The notes under the pieces: generated by a model
The model's input: only the letters and a program-made list of their open reading frames with translations
Told to the model about the DNA's origin: nothing
Databases searched by the model: none
Made by a program: the position numbers and the translations under genes
In this document: one piece after another, positions 25,026-33,365 of the stretch
Layout: each line of letters opens with the position of its first letter
Numbering within the stretch: position 1 is the first letter of the stretch
Origin: Acidobacteriota bacterium
GTDB lineage: Bacteria > Acidobacteriota > B3-B38 > Guanabaribacteriales > JAGGZT01
NCBI GenBank assembly: GCA_021161905.1
Contig: JAGGZT010000015.1
Span: 1 to 44,174, forward strand
Direction of reading: 5' to 3'
DNA length: 44,174 nt

Positions 25026-25916
25026 ATGAAGACAATTTTCCTTGATTCCTGTCCCGTCTGCTCGTCTGATTTCAGGCATTGGAAGACCAAAACCACTTCC
25101 TTTGGAGATTTCAATATTGTTCTTTGTAATGGCTGTGGTTTCGCTTTCGTTAATCCAAGACCTACCCTGGAGTACTTAAGGAGTTTCTATTCCAAGCGGG
25201 GACATGGAGATAGGGGGCATAGATCCCTTGCTGAGGTTTTGAGAAGCGAGGAGGAATATCCAAACTCAACAATCGATGCCAAGAGAATGATCAAAACGAT
25301 CATAGATATTCTGGGGGCTGAACCCGCTAAAGGGCGCAGAAGATTTTTGGATGTTGGCTGTGGCTATGGTTTCTTTTCAAGGGAAGCACTGAGATTTGGA
25401 TTTGAGGTTACCCCCCTTGAGTTCGCTACCACCGAAAGAGCAATTGCAGAAGAGATGACAGGGCTCAAGCCCTTGCCTACCTCATTTGAGGATTTCTCGG
25501 CTGAGAAGGAGAGCTACGATGTTGTCCTGATGAGCCAGATATTGGAACATGCTTGGGATGTTAATCTATGGGTTGAAAAAGCCTATCGCTTGCTCACTGG
25601 TGGTGGAGTGTTGGCGATAGCCCTGCCCAACTTTGCAAGTATCTTTCGCCTTATCCTTCAGGAGAAGGACCCGTACATCGCTCCTCCTTCTCATCTTAAC
25701 TTCTTCACCCCTAAGAGCCTCTCCTTGCTTTTGGGTAAATATGGTTTCATGGTGCGCGAGATTCAATGGGTCTCAAGAATTAGTCCAAGATCGATAGCTA
25801 AGAGACTACCTCTGGGGAAGGGGTTAGCTAAATATCTACCCGTTAAGCCTATATTGAGGTTGCTCGATGTGTTTCATCTGGGGATGATGATAAATGTTTA
25901 TGGGGTAAAAGGTTAG
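25026..25916 (+). CDS. SAM-dependent methyltransferase with N-terminal zinc ribbon
   Basis: A 296-residue protein. Residues about 8-45 contain CPVC...CNGCGFAFVNPRPT, the zinc-binding leader domain common in methyltransferases of sugar and natural-product pathways (the Methyltransf_13-like architecture). The class I core follows: FLDVGCGYGFFSREAL, then VVLMSQILEHAWD and VLAIALPNF. A homologous layout is seen in the gene at 36432. The preferred ATG at 25026 is two codons inside an in-frame TTG; the ribosome site is weak. Substrate unknown; nearby genes give no pathway. Confidence 0.8.
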   Translation: MKTIFLDSCPVCSSDFRHWKTKTTSFGDFNIVLCNGCGFAFVNPRPTLEYLRSFYSKRGHGDRGHRSLAEVLRSEEEYPNSTIDAKRMIKTIIDILGAEPAKGRRRFLDVGCGYGFFSREALRFGFEVTPLEFATTERAIAEEMTGLKPLPTSFEDFSAEKESYDVVLMSQILEHAWDVNLWVEKAYRLLTGGGVLAIALPNFASIFRLILQEKDPYIAPPSHLNFFTPKSLSLLLGKYGFMVREIQWVSRISPRSIAKRLPLGKGLAKYLPVKPILRLLDVFHLGMMINVYGVKG

Positions 25917-25979
25917 CTTGGAATTTATAGTTGGGGTGTGTTTCCATTTGGATTTAAAGGAGATATCAGGCATTTTCTT

Positions 25980-26669
25980 TCACCGGAGGATGCAGCCGAC
26001 ACCGTGTCTGCGGAGCTCCTCCCTCAGTAGTTCCATCTCAGCCATAGGGAAGGGAGATAGCTTTAAGGTCCCGTTTGCCAGGGTCTTTGATGGTACGAAC
26101 CGTTGCAAGATGTAGTTTTTAACGCCCTTGATGGTCTTCCCTATATCCAAGATATCCTGTTTTGACAACAGTGGTTTGACTAAGGTGGTTCTGAATTCGT
26201 AGCTTACCCCTGAAGAGGCAATTATATCTATGCTCTTTCTTATTATCTCTCCATCTATCTCTCTTTCTACCACTTCCCGATACCGGCTGAGGGGAGCTTT
26301 GATATCCATTGCTATGTAGTCAACAAGTCCTTCGCCTATTATCTGCTCTAAAACCTCTGGGTTGCTTCCGTTGGTATCAAGCTTTACCAGATATCCCATA
26401 CTCTTTATCCTGCGAATAAACTCCGTGAGGTCCTCTTGTAAGGTAGGCTCTCCCCCAGTTATTGAGATAGCATCGATCTTCCCCTTTCGCTTTTCTAAAA
26501 AGGAAAATACGGCTTCTTCTGCGATCGGCTGTTCGAAGAATCTTGGGTCAACGAGCTCGGGGTTATGGCAGTAAGGACATCTGAAGTTACAGCCCTGAGT
26601 GAATACAATAGCGGATATCTTGGTTGGGTACTCTATTAACGAGAATCTTTGAAAACCGCCGATATGCAC
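25980..26669 (-). CDS. nrdG: Anaerobic ribonucleotide reductase activating protein
   Basis: A 229-residue radical SAM enzyme that installs the glycyl radical on NrdD. FTQGCNFRCPYCHNPEL contains the CxxxCxxC [4Fe-4S] site (around residues 27-34), and SITGGEPTLQ is the SAM-binding GGE motif. It starts 2 bases after the nrdD stop, so the two are co-transcribed and probably translationally coupled. Slightly longer than E. coli NrdG and similar to the form found in archaea and anaerobic bacteria. Confidence 0.93.
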   Translation of the reverse strand: MHIGGFQRFSLIEYPTKISAIVFTQGCNFRCPYCHNPELVDPRFFEQPIAEEAVFSFLEKRKGKIDAISITGGEPTLQEDLTEFIRRIKSMGYLVKLDTNGSNPEVLEQIIGEGLVDYIAMDIKAPLSRYREVVEREIDGEIIRKSIDIIASSGVSYEFRTTLVKPLLSKQDILDIGKTIKGVKNYILQRFVPSKTLANGTLKLSPFPMAEMELLREELRRHGVGCILR

Positions 26670-26671
26670 GG

Positions 26672-28765
26672 CTACCCCTTTATGTTAAAAGCTTTTCTCA
26701 GTTTGAATTCTTCCTTCTTACCTTCATTCCATTGGTTTATTGGACGGAGATAGCCCACGACGCGGGAGTAAACCTCGCATCGTGCTTCACACTTGGGACA
26801 TCTTTCTTGTTCCCCCGGGAGATAGCCGTGGGCAGGGCAAATGCTGAAAGTCGGGGTGATGGTGAAGTAAGGTAGATGATAATTCTCACATATCTTTCGC
26901 ACCAGGATCTTTACACTTTCGGGGTCCTTGATTTGCTCTCCAATGTAGATGTGTAGGACGGTACCGCCGGTATATTTTCTTTGGATCTCATCCTGCAGGT
27001 CAAGCACCTCGAAGATGTCGTCGGTGTAGTTTACCGGGAGCTGGGTGGAGTTGGTGTAGAAAGGCTCCGCTCCCTTCCTCCACTCCTCCTCGTTGGCGCA
27101 TATTATCCGGGGGTATTTCTCCTTATCTATTTTCGCCAGCCTGTATGATGTTCCCTCAGCTGGGGTTGCCTCGATGTTGTAATTGTTACCTGTCTCCTCC
27201 TGGAAGGAGAGGAGCTTTTCCCGCATAAAATCGAGGACCTTTATGGCGAATCTTCTTCCTTCCTCTTTTCCAATATTCACCCCCAGTAGGTTGAGACAGG
27301 CTTCGTTCATCCCGATTAGCCCAATGGTGGAGAAGTGGTTCTTCCAGTATTCCCCGAACCTCTTTTTCACATTGCGGAGATAGAATCTCGCATAAGGATA
27401 AAGCTCCTTCTCCGTGAGTTTCTCTAAAACCTTTCTTTTTATCTCCAGGCTCCCCTTGGCAAGTATCATCAATCTTTCTAAGCGTTTCATAAACTCGCTT
27501 TCGTCCTTCGAGAGGTACCCCAACCGTGCCATATTTATGGTGACCACACCTATCGAGCCGGTTAATGGATTGGCTCCAAATAACCCACCGCCTCTCTTCT
27601 CCAGTTTTCTAAGGTCTAATCTGAGACGACAACACATTGAGCGTGCATCTTCAGGAGACATATCGGAATTTATGAAATTGGAGAAATAAGGTATTCCATA
27701 TTTAGCAGTGACCTGCCATAGGGTCTTCAAATTAGGATCATCCCAGTCAAAGTCGTGGGTGATGTTATAAGTTGGGATGGGGAAGGTGAAGACCCTGCCC
27801 TTGGCGTCCCCCTCTGAGAGCACTTCGAGGAAGGCACGGTTCAAGATGTTCATTTCCTCTTGGAAGTCCCCATAGGTTGCCCTCTTTAATTCCCCGCCTA
27901 TCACCACAGGTGAGTCGGCGTACATCTTGGGGACCTTTAGGTCCATAGTAATGTTTGTAAACGGTGTTTGGAACCCCACTCGTGTGGGTACATTTATGTT
28001 GAAGATAAACTCCTGCAAAGCCTGTTTCACCTCGGGATAGGACAGGTTATCGTATCGAATAAAGGGAGCGAGGAAGGTATCGAAATGGGAGAAAGCCTGT
28101 GCGCCAGCAGCTTCGCCTTGCAAGGTATAAAAGAAATTTACGATTTGCCCAAGAGCACTTCGTAGATGTTTAGCTGGTTTGCTTTCCACTTTACCCGCTG
28201 CGCCTTTAAAGCCCTGGAGTAGCAGGTCATTGAGATCCCAGCCGACGCAGTAGGTGGAAAGCATATTTAAATCATGGATGTGAAAGTCACCTTCGAGGTG
28301 AGCTTCCCTTATTTCCGGAGGGTATATCTTGTTCAACCAGTAAATCTTGCTTATCTCCGAGGAGATGTAATTGTTCAACCCCTGAAGGGAGTAAGCCATA
28401 TTGCTATTTTCGTTTACCTGCCAGTCCAGCTTCTCTAAGTATAGATCGATCAAGTCCACTCCTGCCTTGGAGACAATTTCCCTTATCTTCGCGTGTTGAT
28501 CGCGGTAGATTATGTAAGCCTTTGCTGTTTTCTTGTAGGGGGATGAGAGGAGGATTTCCTCAACGATATCCTGGATCTCCTCTACCGTGGGGATCCTGTG
28601 AGTGATTATCTGCTGGGCTAAGTTTAGGACCCTAAGGGTGAGCTTTTTAGCGATCTCTTCACCGAACTCCCCGGTCGCCTCGCCCGCTTTTTTTATTGCG
28701 GTAGTGATCTTTTGAGCATCGAATTCAACTACTCGTCCATCTCTCTTCTTTATTTTTGTAAACAT
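26672..28765 (-). CDS. nrdD: Anaerobic (class III) ribonucleoside-triphosphate reductase
   Basis: A 697-residue glycyl-radical enzyme making dNTPs without oxygen. The ATG at 28765 has AGGAGAAAG upstream; the frame extends 19 codons further. Residues 1-90 are the ATP-cone allosteric domain (KIKKRDGRVVEFDAQKI). The barrel includes FPIPTYNITHDFDWDDPN. Near the C-terminus CPAHG...CPKCEARC is the zinc site, and RVVGYLRP carries the glycyl-radical glycine. Formate or a thioredoxin-like protein is the usual reductant. It is driven by a clear promoter and followed by nrdG. No NrdR box was recognised. Confidence 0.96.
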   Translation of the reverse strand: MFTKIKKRDGRVVEFDAQKITTAIKKAGEATGEFGEEIAKKLTLRVLNLAQQIITHRIPTVEEIQDIVEEILLSSPYKKTAKAYIIYRDQHAKIREIVSKAGVDLIDLYLEKLDWQVNENSNMAYSLQGLNNYISSEISKIYWLNKIYPPEIREAHLEGDFHIHDLNMLSTYCVGWDLNDLLLQGFKGAAGKVESKPAKHLRSALGQIVNFFYTLQGEAAGAQAFSHFDTFLAPFIRYDNLSYPEVKQALQEFIFNINVPTRVGFQTPFTNITMDLKVPKMYADSPVVIGGELKRATYGDFQEEMNILNRAFLEVLSEGDAKGRVFTFPIPTYNITHDFDWDDPNLKTLWQVTAKYGIPYFSNFINSDMSPEDARSMCCRLRLDLRKLEKRGGGLFGANPLTGSIGVVTINMARLGYLSKDESEFMKRLERLMILAKGSLEIKRKVLEKLTEKELYPYARFYLRNVKKRFGEYWKNHFSTIGLIGMNEACLNLLGVNIGKEEGRRFAIKVLDFMREKLLSFQEETGNNYNIEATPAEGTSYRLAKIDKEKYPRIICANEEEWRKGAEPFYTNSTQLPVNYTDDIFEVLDLQDEIQRKYTGGTVLHIYIGEQIKDPESVKILVRKICENYHLPYFTITPTFSICPAHGYLPGEQERCPKCEARCEVYSRVVGYLRPINQWNEGKKEEFKLRKAFNIKG

Positions 28766-28798
28766 GTTTCTTTCTCCTGAATCACAGCATCTGCCTTT

Positions 28799-28827
28799 AT
28801 GATATCTTTCCCCATTTACCAAGTCAA
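28799..28827 (-). promoter_or_regulatory. Promoter of nrdDG
   Basis: TTGACT (28822-28827), 17 bases, TATCAT (28799-28804), giving a leader of about 27 bases before the AGGAGA site of nrdD. Confidence 0.65.
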
Positions 28828-28889
28828 CCAGGTAAGGTTCAAAATGGGCCTAAAAATTTGGCTTTCAAGTAAGAAGATGGTTTGTTATT

Positions 28890-29591
28890 TTATAACTTAC
28901 AGAGAGATAGTATAACCCGTTTCAGCGCCCATTCCGGGTCTTTCTTCCCGGGGAACTCCTTAAGTTGAACGATTATAAGCCCCATCCTGCCAATTAAATC
29001 TTTCCATTCAGCTACGGTAAGCACCTTCGATTCTGCCTCGCCTTTGTACTTCCCTTTGAGACTTAAGAAAAGGGTGATAAGGAACGAGAAAATTCTTCCC
29101 CCAAGGGTTCTCCATTTTTCTGGGGCAGCAATATCAGCGATAACGATCTTTCCTTCCGGTTTTAAGACCCTTTTGAATTCGGTTAAAGCCTTTTCCACTT
29201 CCATATGCCGGATGGCAAAGGTGGAGGTTATCAGATCGTAGCACTCATCTTCAAATGGTATATCCTCTCCCTTGGCTTTCACGATGAGAATTATATCTCT
29301 GAGCCCTTCCTTTTCGATGTTTGACTTCGCTCTCTCGAGCATCTCGCCCGAAGGCTCGATTGCCAGTATCCTAAAGTTCCCTGAAAGAGCCCTGGCAAGG
29401 AAGATGCTGGTTAACCCGGTTCCGGCGCCTACATCCAATATCTTCATCCCTGGTTTTAAGGCGCAAATTTCTATGAAAGATGTCATAAATTCATAGTAGT
29501 CAACCTCTGCCTTTTCAAACAGCTTTACTTTGTCATAGTTATAGCTTTCCGCCCATATCTTATACTGTTTGCTTACTTTTTTCTCTTTCAT
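28890..29591 (-). CDS. UbiE/Methyltransf_11-like methyltransferase
   Basis: A 233-residue class I methyltransferase with motif I ILDVGAGTGLTSIFLARAL (about residue 50), AIEPSGEMLERAK at strand 2, DLITSTFAIRHME at motif IV and RVLKPEGKIVIADIAAP after it. The late DIAAPEKWR resembles UbiE/ArsM-type enzymes. Its ATG overlaps the stop of the upstream methyltransferase frame (ATGA), so the two form an operon with the Cys-rich membrane protein further upstream. Substrate unknown; a quinone, lipid or metalloid are all possible. Confidence 0.8.
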   Translation of the reverse strand: MKEKKVSKQYKIWAESYNYDKVKLFEKAEVDYYEFMTSFIEICALKPGMKILDVGAGTGLTSIFLARALSGNFRILAIEPSGEMLERAKSNIEKEGLRDIILIVKAKGEDIPFEDECYDLITSTFAIRHMEVEKALTEFKRVLKPEGKIVIADIAAPEKWRTLGGRIFSFLITLFLSLKGKYKGEAESKVLTVAEWKDLIGRMGLIIVQLKEFPGKKDPEWALKRVILSLCKL

Positions 29592-30148
29592 CTGTACTTT
29601 TCTTGTGGTTTTTTAGCGAGGAAATATCCCATAATATCCCGGTAATCCTCTTTGAGGTTTATAAACCCAGCCCTATTCAAGAGATTGAGGCAGTTTCTCC
29701 TTGAGAGGAACTTCCAAGCCATTCCAGGGGATAATATAAGGGTTAATGGAGTCCGTAGTGGTTCCATTAGCAAGAATTTACCTCCTGGTTTGAGCACCCT
29801 GAGGATCTCGGATAGGGCTTTGGGCCTCTTTTTATTACTTGAGAAAGAAAGCAACGAACCTCCGGCGGTTACTACATCGAAAGAATTGTTCAAGAAGGGG
29901 ATATTAAGCACATTACCGGTCTTGAATTCCACCTTATCCTTTACCGCCTCGATTTCTGCATTTTGGTAAGCCTGTCTGGGCGAGATACCTTTTATATCAA
30001 GCTTATCCCAGATATCGATACCGACTACCCTCCCCTCCGTAAGGAGTTTGGCTACCCCGACGGTTACCTTTCCTAAACCACAGCCTGCGTCCAAGACATA
30101 TTCATCGCCGCAGAAGGAGGGATAAAGTTCAGTTAATCTTCTCTCCCC
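29588..30148 (-). pseudogene. Methyltransferase with no usable start codon
   Basis: The frame encodes a class I methyltransferase: LTELYPSFCGDEYVLDAGCG contains the entry to motif I, then VVGIDIWDK, NSFDVVTAGGSLL and VLKPGGKFLLMEPL. The frame is open from 30148, just after a TAA, and residues before motif I look natural, but it holds no ATG, GTG or TTG until a TTG at 30094 that would cut into strand 1 and give only 168 residues. Either the start has mutated, a rare codon is used, or it is translated by frameshift from the overlapping upstream gene. The C-terminal half is intact. Broken status is likely but not certain. Confidence 0.6.
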
Positions 30149-30656
30149 TTACCGCGCTTCCCGGACAAATAAGCCTCATCCTGCACCTGGTACAACCCTT
30201 TTTCCTGCCGATCGGTCCGTTATAAAACGATAATAAGAGAAGAAGCGATAATACCACCACTTTTGAGGTGGTGAATCTTTGAAATATTGAGAAGACGGTC
30301 AAAATGAGGGGAACAGCCATTAAAAGTCCATAGACAGCCGGGGCAAGTTTCAGTCCGACGCTTTCGTTGAACCCTTCAATATCGCCCCGGCTAAAGAAAA
30401 GAGCGGATAGTTTCCCTCAACCGATGGAGCACCATTTATCGTAGTAGTAACAATTGGTGCAGACCAGTCTTCGGAGCACGATGCCGACCGTCACGATGGC
30501 GAAGGAGAGGTAGATCCAGCCGAGAATGGGATGTATGAAACGACAGGCGATGGTACCCAAGGCGATCAGCAGGATGAAAAGGACATTGTTGAAGACTATC
30601 TCCCCCTTGGGATACTTCTCCAGCCCTTGCTCATAAAGTTTAATTTTGGGGCTCAT
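30129..30656 (-). pseudogene. Cys-rich four-helix membrane protein interrupted by an in-frame TGA
   Basis: One continuous frame of 176 codons with a single internal TGA at 30417-30419. Before it: two membrane segments, then RRLVCTNCYYYDKWCSIG. After it: GKLSALFFSRGDIEGFNESV, two more membrane segments (LAPAVYGLLMAVPLILTVF and a leucine-rich helix), then GCTRCRMRLICPGSAV. The halves mirror each other, each two helices plus a CxxC...C cluster, so they form one redox- or metal-binding protein. The interrupted codon falls where a Trp (TGG to TGA) would read naturally. Gene callers will report a 79-residue and a 63-residue protein instead. A good ribosome site (AAGGAGG) precedes the ATG. Confidence 0.7.
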
Positions 30657-30824
30657 AAATTGTCCTCCTTAAATGTTAAGTTCCGTTTTATATTTTTTAT
30701 AGTATAGAACAAATCTACTTTTAACTCAAACCCCTTGGTTTCGGTTCTGCAGCCGACTCTCATTGCTATTCATTGCGAACACATTTTTTTAATGTATCTT
30801 TTTTTCTAAAACTTTCGAAAAAGC

Positions 30825-30853
30825 TTGACAAAGGGGATATCCGGCATTATATT
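30825..30853 (+). promoter_or_regulatory. Promoter of the oxidative-stress operon
   Basis: TTGACA (30825-30830), 17 bases, TATATT (30848-30853), ending directly at a Fur/PerR-like palindrome and about 35 bases before the regulator start codon. Confidence 0.75.
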
Positions 30854-30870
30854 TGATAATGATTATTATT
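30854..30870 (+). promoter_or_regulatory. Fur/PerR-type operator
   Basis: TGATAATGATTATTATT closely resembles Fur (GATAATGATAATCATTATC) and PerR (TTATAATNATTATAA) boxes. It covers the predicted start point just after the -10, the expected place for autorepression. Confidence 0.7.
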
Positions 30871-30887
30871 TTCAAAAGGAGGAAGGA

Positions 30888-31301
30888 TTGGGAGAAAAAG
30901 AAGAGTTTAGGGTGACAAGACAGCGAAGAGTTATTCTTGAGGAGCTTAGGAAGATGAAAACTCACCCCACCGCGGATGAGGTTTACGAGGTGGTGAGAAA
31001 GAAGCTTCCCCGCATCAGTTTAGCTACTGTGTATCGGAATCTCGAGATGCTCGCCAAGGAGGGAATTATAAAGAAGCTCGAGATGGGAGGTGGTCCCAAG
31101 AGGTTCGATGGTGATATTAAGCCCCATCATCATATCTGCTGTATCCGCTGTGGTCGGGTGGACGATATTTATGTTGACATACCGTTTCCCATTACGGATA
31201 ATGTTCGTAAGGCAACTCCTTACAAGATAATCGGCTACAGATTTGAACTCGTTGGCTTGTGCCCTAAGTGCCTGAAGGAAGGGAAAGGCTCGAAGGAATA
31301 A
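30888..31301 (+). CDS. Fur-family regulator, PerR-like
   Basis: A 137-residue metal-dependent repressor. The TTG at 30888 is chosen because GGAGG lies five bases upstream; the upstream part of the open frame is promoter and operator. The winged helix contains RQRRVILEELRKMKTHPTAD and ISLATVYRNLEMLAKEG; then RFDGDIKPHHHICCIRCGRV with the regulatory histidines, a first CxxC, and GLCPKC, the second zinc-site CxxC. PHHH-ICCIRCG and the two CxxC pairs fit PerR/Fur. Heading an operon of peroxide, superoxide and oxygen defence genes behind its own operator, a PerR-like peroxide sensor is the best reading; an iron-sensing Fur is the alternative. Confidence 0.85.
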   Translation: MGEKEEFRVTRQRRVILEELRKMKTHPTADEVYEVVRKKLPRISLATVYRNLEMLAKEGIIKKLEMGGGPKRFDGDIKPHHHICCIRCGRVDDIYVDIPFPITDNVRKATPYKIIGYRFELVGLCPKCLKEGKGSKE

Positions 31302-31358
31302 TCTTCTTCGTGGTTTGTTAATTACATTTTTAAAAAACAGAGAAAGGGAGGTTTGGTT

Positions 31359-32009
31359 ATGGGAGAGATGGAGAAAAAGATGCCGCTTATTGGGGATAAG
31401 TTCCCCAGGCTTGAGGTACAAACGACCCAGGGGGCTCTCACCCTTCCCGATGCCTTTGCCGGTAAATGGTTCATTCTGTTCAGCCACCCGGCTGATTTCA
31501 CCCCGGTATGCACCACCGAGTTTGTCGCTTTCCAGAAGAGGTATGACGAGTTCAAGAAATTGGATTGCGAGTTAATTGGTCTGAGCGTGGACCAGGTGTT
31601 CTCCCATATTAAATGGGTTGAGTGGATCAGGGACAAGCTCGATGTCGAGATCAAGTTCCCCATCATATCGGATACGGGAAAGGTCTCTTCCCTTCTCGGA
31701 CTTATCCATCCGGGGAAGGGGACGAACACAGTACGAGCGGTCTTCATCGTCGATCCCAAAGCGGTGATAAGAGCTATCCTCTACTATCCGCAGGAGCTTG
31801 GGCGGAATATGGATGAGATACTGCGGATGGTGAAAGGCTTCCAGATATCGGATAAACATAAGGTCGCTATCCCGGCGAACTGGCCCAACAACGAACTGGT
31901 GAAGGACGAGGTTATCGTACCACCTCCGCTCGATGAGAAGACGGCGAAGGAAAGGACTAAGAAGTACACCTGCTTCGATTGGTGGTTCTGCCACAAAAAG
32001 TTAACATAA
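31359..32009 (+). CDS. Peroxiredoxin (Prx6-like)
   Basis: A 216-residue cytosolic thiol peroxidase reducing H2O2 and alkyl peroxides. The peroxidatic cysteine is in [15 protein letters not shown] (about residue 47). The long C-terminal arm with VPPPLDEKT and [11 protein letters not shown], including two late cysteines, matches the archaeal/anaerobe Prx6 group. The ATG at 31359 is two codons inside an in-frame TTG and follows GGGAGG. Second gene of the stress operon, 57 bases after the regulator. Confidence 0.93.
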   Translation: MGEMEKKMPLIGDKFPRLEVQTTQGALTLPDAFAGKWFILFSHPADFTPVCTTEFVAFQKRYDEFKKLDCELIGLSVDQVFSHIKWVEWIRDKLDVEIKFPIISDTGKVSSLLGLIHPGKGTNTVRAVFIVDPKAVIRAILYYPQELGRNMDEILRMVKGFQISDKHKVAIPANWPNNELVKDEVIVPPPLDEKTAKERTKKYTCFDWWFCHKKLT

Positions 32010-32019
32010 GGAGGAAGTA

Positions 32020-32400
32020 ATGACCAAGAGGTTTCAGATTCATAAATGTGAGGTCTGCGGGAACATCGTAGAGGTGCTCCACCCGGGAAAAGGGCAGCTT
32101 GTCTGCTGTGGCCAGCCGATGAAGCTCTTCGAGGAACAGACGGAGGAGCAGGGTTATGAAAAGCATGTTCCCGTAATTGAGAAAACCGAAAAGGGGCTTA
32201 AGGTAAAGGTGGGGAGCATTCCTCACCCGATGGAGGAAAAGCACCATATCGAGTGGGTTCAGCTGATCGCCGATGATAGGTCCTACCGCAAGTTCTTGAC
32301 CCCGGGCGATGCCCCCGAGGCTATCTTCGAGATCGAGACGGAGAAGGTCTCCGCTCGGGAGTTCTGCAACATCCACGGGTTATGGAAGGGAGGTTCTTGA
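32020..32400 (+). CDS. dfx: Desulfoferrodoxin (superoxide reductase)
   Basis: A 126-residue iron protein reducing superoxide to peroxide with no O2 release. The N-terminal desulforedoxin-type site is [13 protein letters not shown] with VCCGQPM (four cysteines binding FeCys4). The catalytic Fe(His4Cys) centre is seen in [22 protein letters not shown] and [11 protein letters not shown]. The two-centre class I layout is complete. AAGGAGG precedes the ATG 10 bases after the peroxiredoxin gene, and the stop overlaps the ferritin start. Confidence 0.95.
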   Translation: MTKRFQIHKCEVCGNIVEVLHPGKGQLVCCGQPMKLFEEQTEEQGYEKHVPVIEKTEKGLKVKVGSIPHPMEEKHHIEWVQLIADDRSYRKFLTPGDAPEAIFEIETEKVSAREFCNIHGLWKGGS

Positions 32401-32924
32401 TGATCGGGAAGAGGATGGAGCGTGCGTTTAACGAGCAGATAAAGAATGAACTTGAATCCGCTTACCTCTATTTCTCGATGGCTGCTTATTTCCATTCACT
32501 CGGCTTGGATGGGATGGCGAACTGGATGAGAGCGCAGACCATAGAGGAGATCGTTCATGCGATGAAGTTCTTCAATCACATCAATGAGCGCGGTGGCAGG
32601 GTGGAGCTTCCCGCCCTTTCAAAGCCAAAGAAGGAGTGGGCATCTCCTCTTGAGGCGTTCAAGGATGCTTACGAACACGAGAAGTTTATCACCTCTACCA
32701 TAAACGAGCTGGTCGAGCTTGCCGAAAAGGAAAAGGATTATCCGGCGAAAGCCCTTCTTCAATGGTTCGTTACCGAGCAGGTGGAGGAGGAGGATTCCAC
32801 CTTGAAGGTGGTGCAGATGCTTGAGCGAATCGGCGATTCCGGAAATGGCCTTTTGATGCTCGACAGGGAATTGGGAAAGAGAAAGGCAACCCTCTCCTCG
32901 GATACCGCAGGGGAGGGACAATGA
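32400..32924 (+). CDS. ftnA: Ferritin
   Basis: A 174-residue non-haem ferritin storing iron as ferric mineral. ERAFNEQIKNELESAYLYFSM carries the first ferroxidase Glu; MANWMRAQTIEEIVHAMKFF has the ExxH pair; ALLQWFVTEQVEEEDS has the later Glu residues. The start ATG overlaps the superoxide reductase stop (TGATG) and follows GGGAGG, so translation is coupled. In this operon it would sequester iron that otherwise drives Fenton chemistry. The frame downstream of its TGA remains open into a truncated ferritin-like gene. Confidence 0.93.
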   Translation: MIGKRMERAFNEQIKNELESAYLYFSMAAYFHSLGLDGMANWMRAQTIEEIVHAMKFFNHINERGGRVELPALSKPKKEWASPLEAFKDAYEHEKFITSTINELVELAEKEKDYPAKALLQWFVTEQVEEEDSTLKVVQMLERIGDSGNGLLMLDRELGKRKATLSSDTAGEGQ

Positions 32925-32933
32925 GAACCCTAT

Positions 32934-33239
32934 TTGGATGGGGAGGGAGCGGAGAGGATCATTCAGCTCGGTGGTACCCCTATCATCAATCCCAAAAATT
33001 GGTTTAAACTCTCCAATTGTGGCTACGAGGCACCGGTTGATCCCTCGGTGGTGGCGATCTTAAAGCAGAATGTGAAGGGTGAGCAGTGCGCCATCGAGGT
33101 ATATAACAAGCTCCTCAAGCTGGTAAAGGACAAGGATCCAGTTACCTACCATATGGTATTGAAGATCCTCTCCGATGAGGTGGAGCACGAGGAGGACCTC
33201 CAGGCGATCCTTGAGGACATCGAGATAGCGAAGAAATAA
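32934..33239 (+). pseudogene. N-terminally truncated ferritin-like protein
   Basis: This 101-residue frame matches the C-terminal two thirds of the intact protein at 37444: RIIQLGGTPIINPKNWF against RIIKLGGTPILKPEDWY, then a shared NCGYEAP and QNVKGEQCAIEVY. The first 60 or so residues, including the first helix and the Glu/His metal ligands, are missing. Its only start is a TTG without a ribosome site. It lies in the same frame as the upstream ferritin, separated by that gene's TGA and a few codons, so readthrough would fuse them. Probably a deletion remnant; a residual scaffold role cannot be excluded. Confidence 0.65.
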
Positions 33240-33263
33240 CTGAAAAGAGGAGATTTAAAGAAA

Positions 33264-33320
33264 GGCGGCAACAGGTCTTGACATCGGTTGAGGATAAGAG
33301 GAGAGAAGCCTGTTGTCGCC
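33264..33320 (+). promoter_or_regulatory. Long-looped hairpin within the stress operon
   Basis: GGCGGCAACAGG pairs with CCTGTTGTCGCC (12 bp, one G-U) around a 33-base loop, between the truncated ferritin-like gene and the flavodiiron gene. There is no U-tract, so it may be a processing or stability element rather than a terminator. Confidence 0.5.
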
Positions 33321-33365
33321 TGGATTTCATCAGGAAGATTAGTAAGAAAACCTTGAGGTGTAGGG

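Noticed and set aside
30417-30419. UGA read as selenocysteine or as a genome-wide reassigned codon
   Set aside because: Many clearly complete genes here end in TGA with overlapping starts, so UGA is a normal stop. No convincing SECIS-like stem follows this TGA; a nonsense mutation is simpler, though kept as an open check.
33264-33320. Rho-independent terminator splitting the stress operon
   Set aside because: No U-tract follows and the loop is too long.
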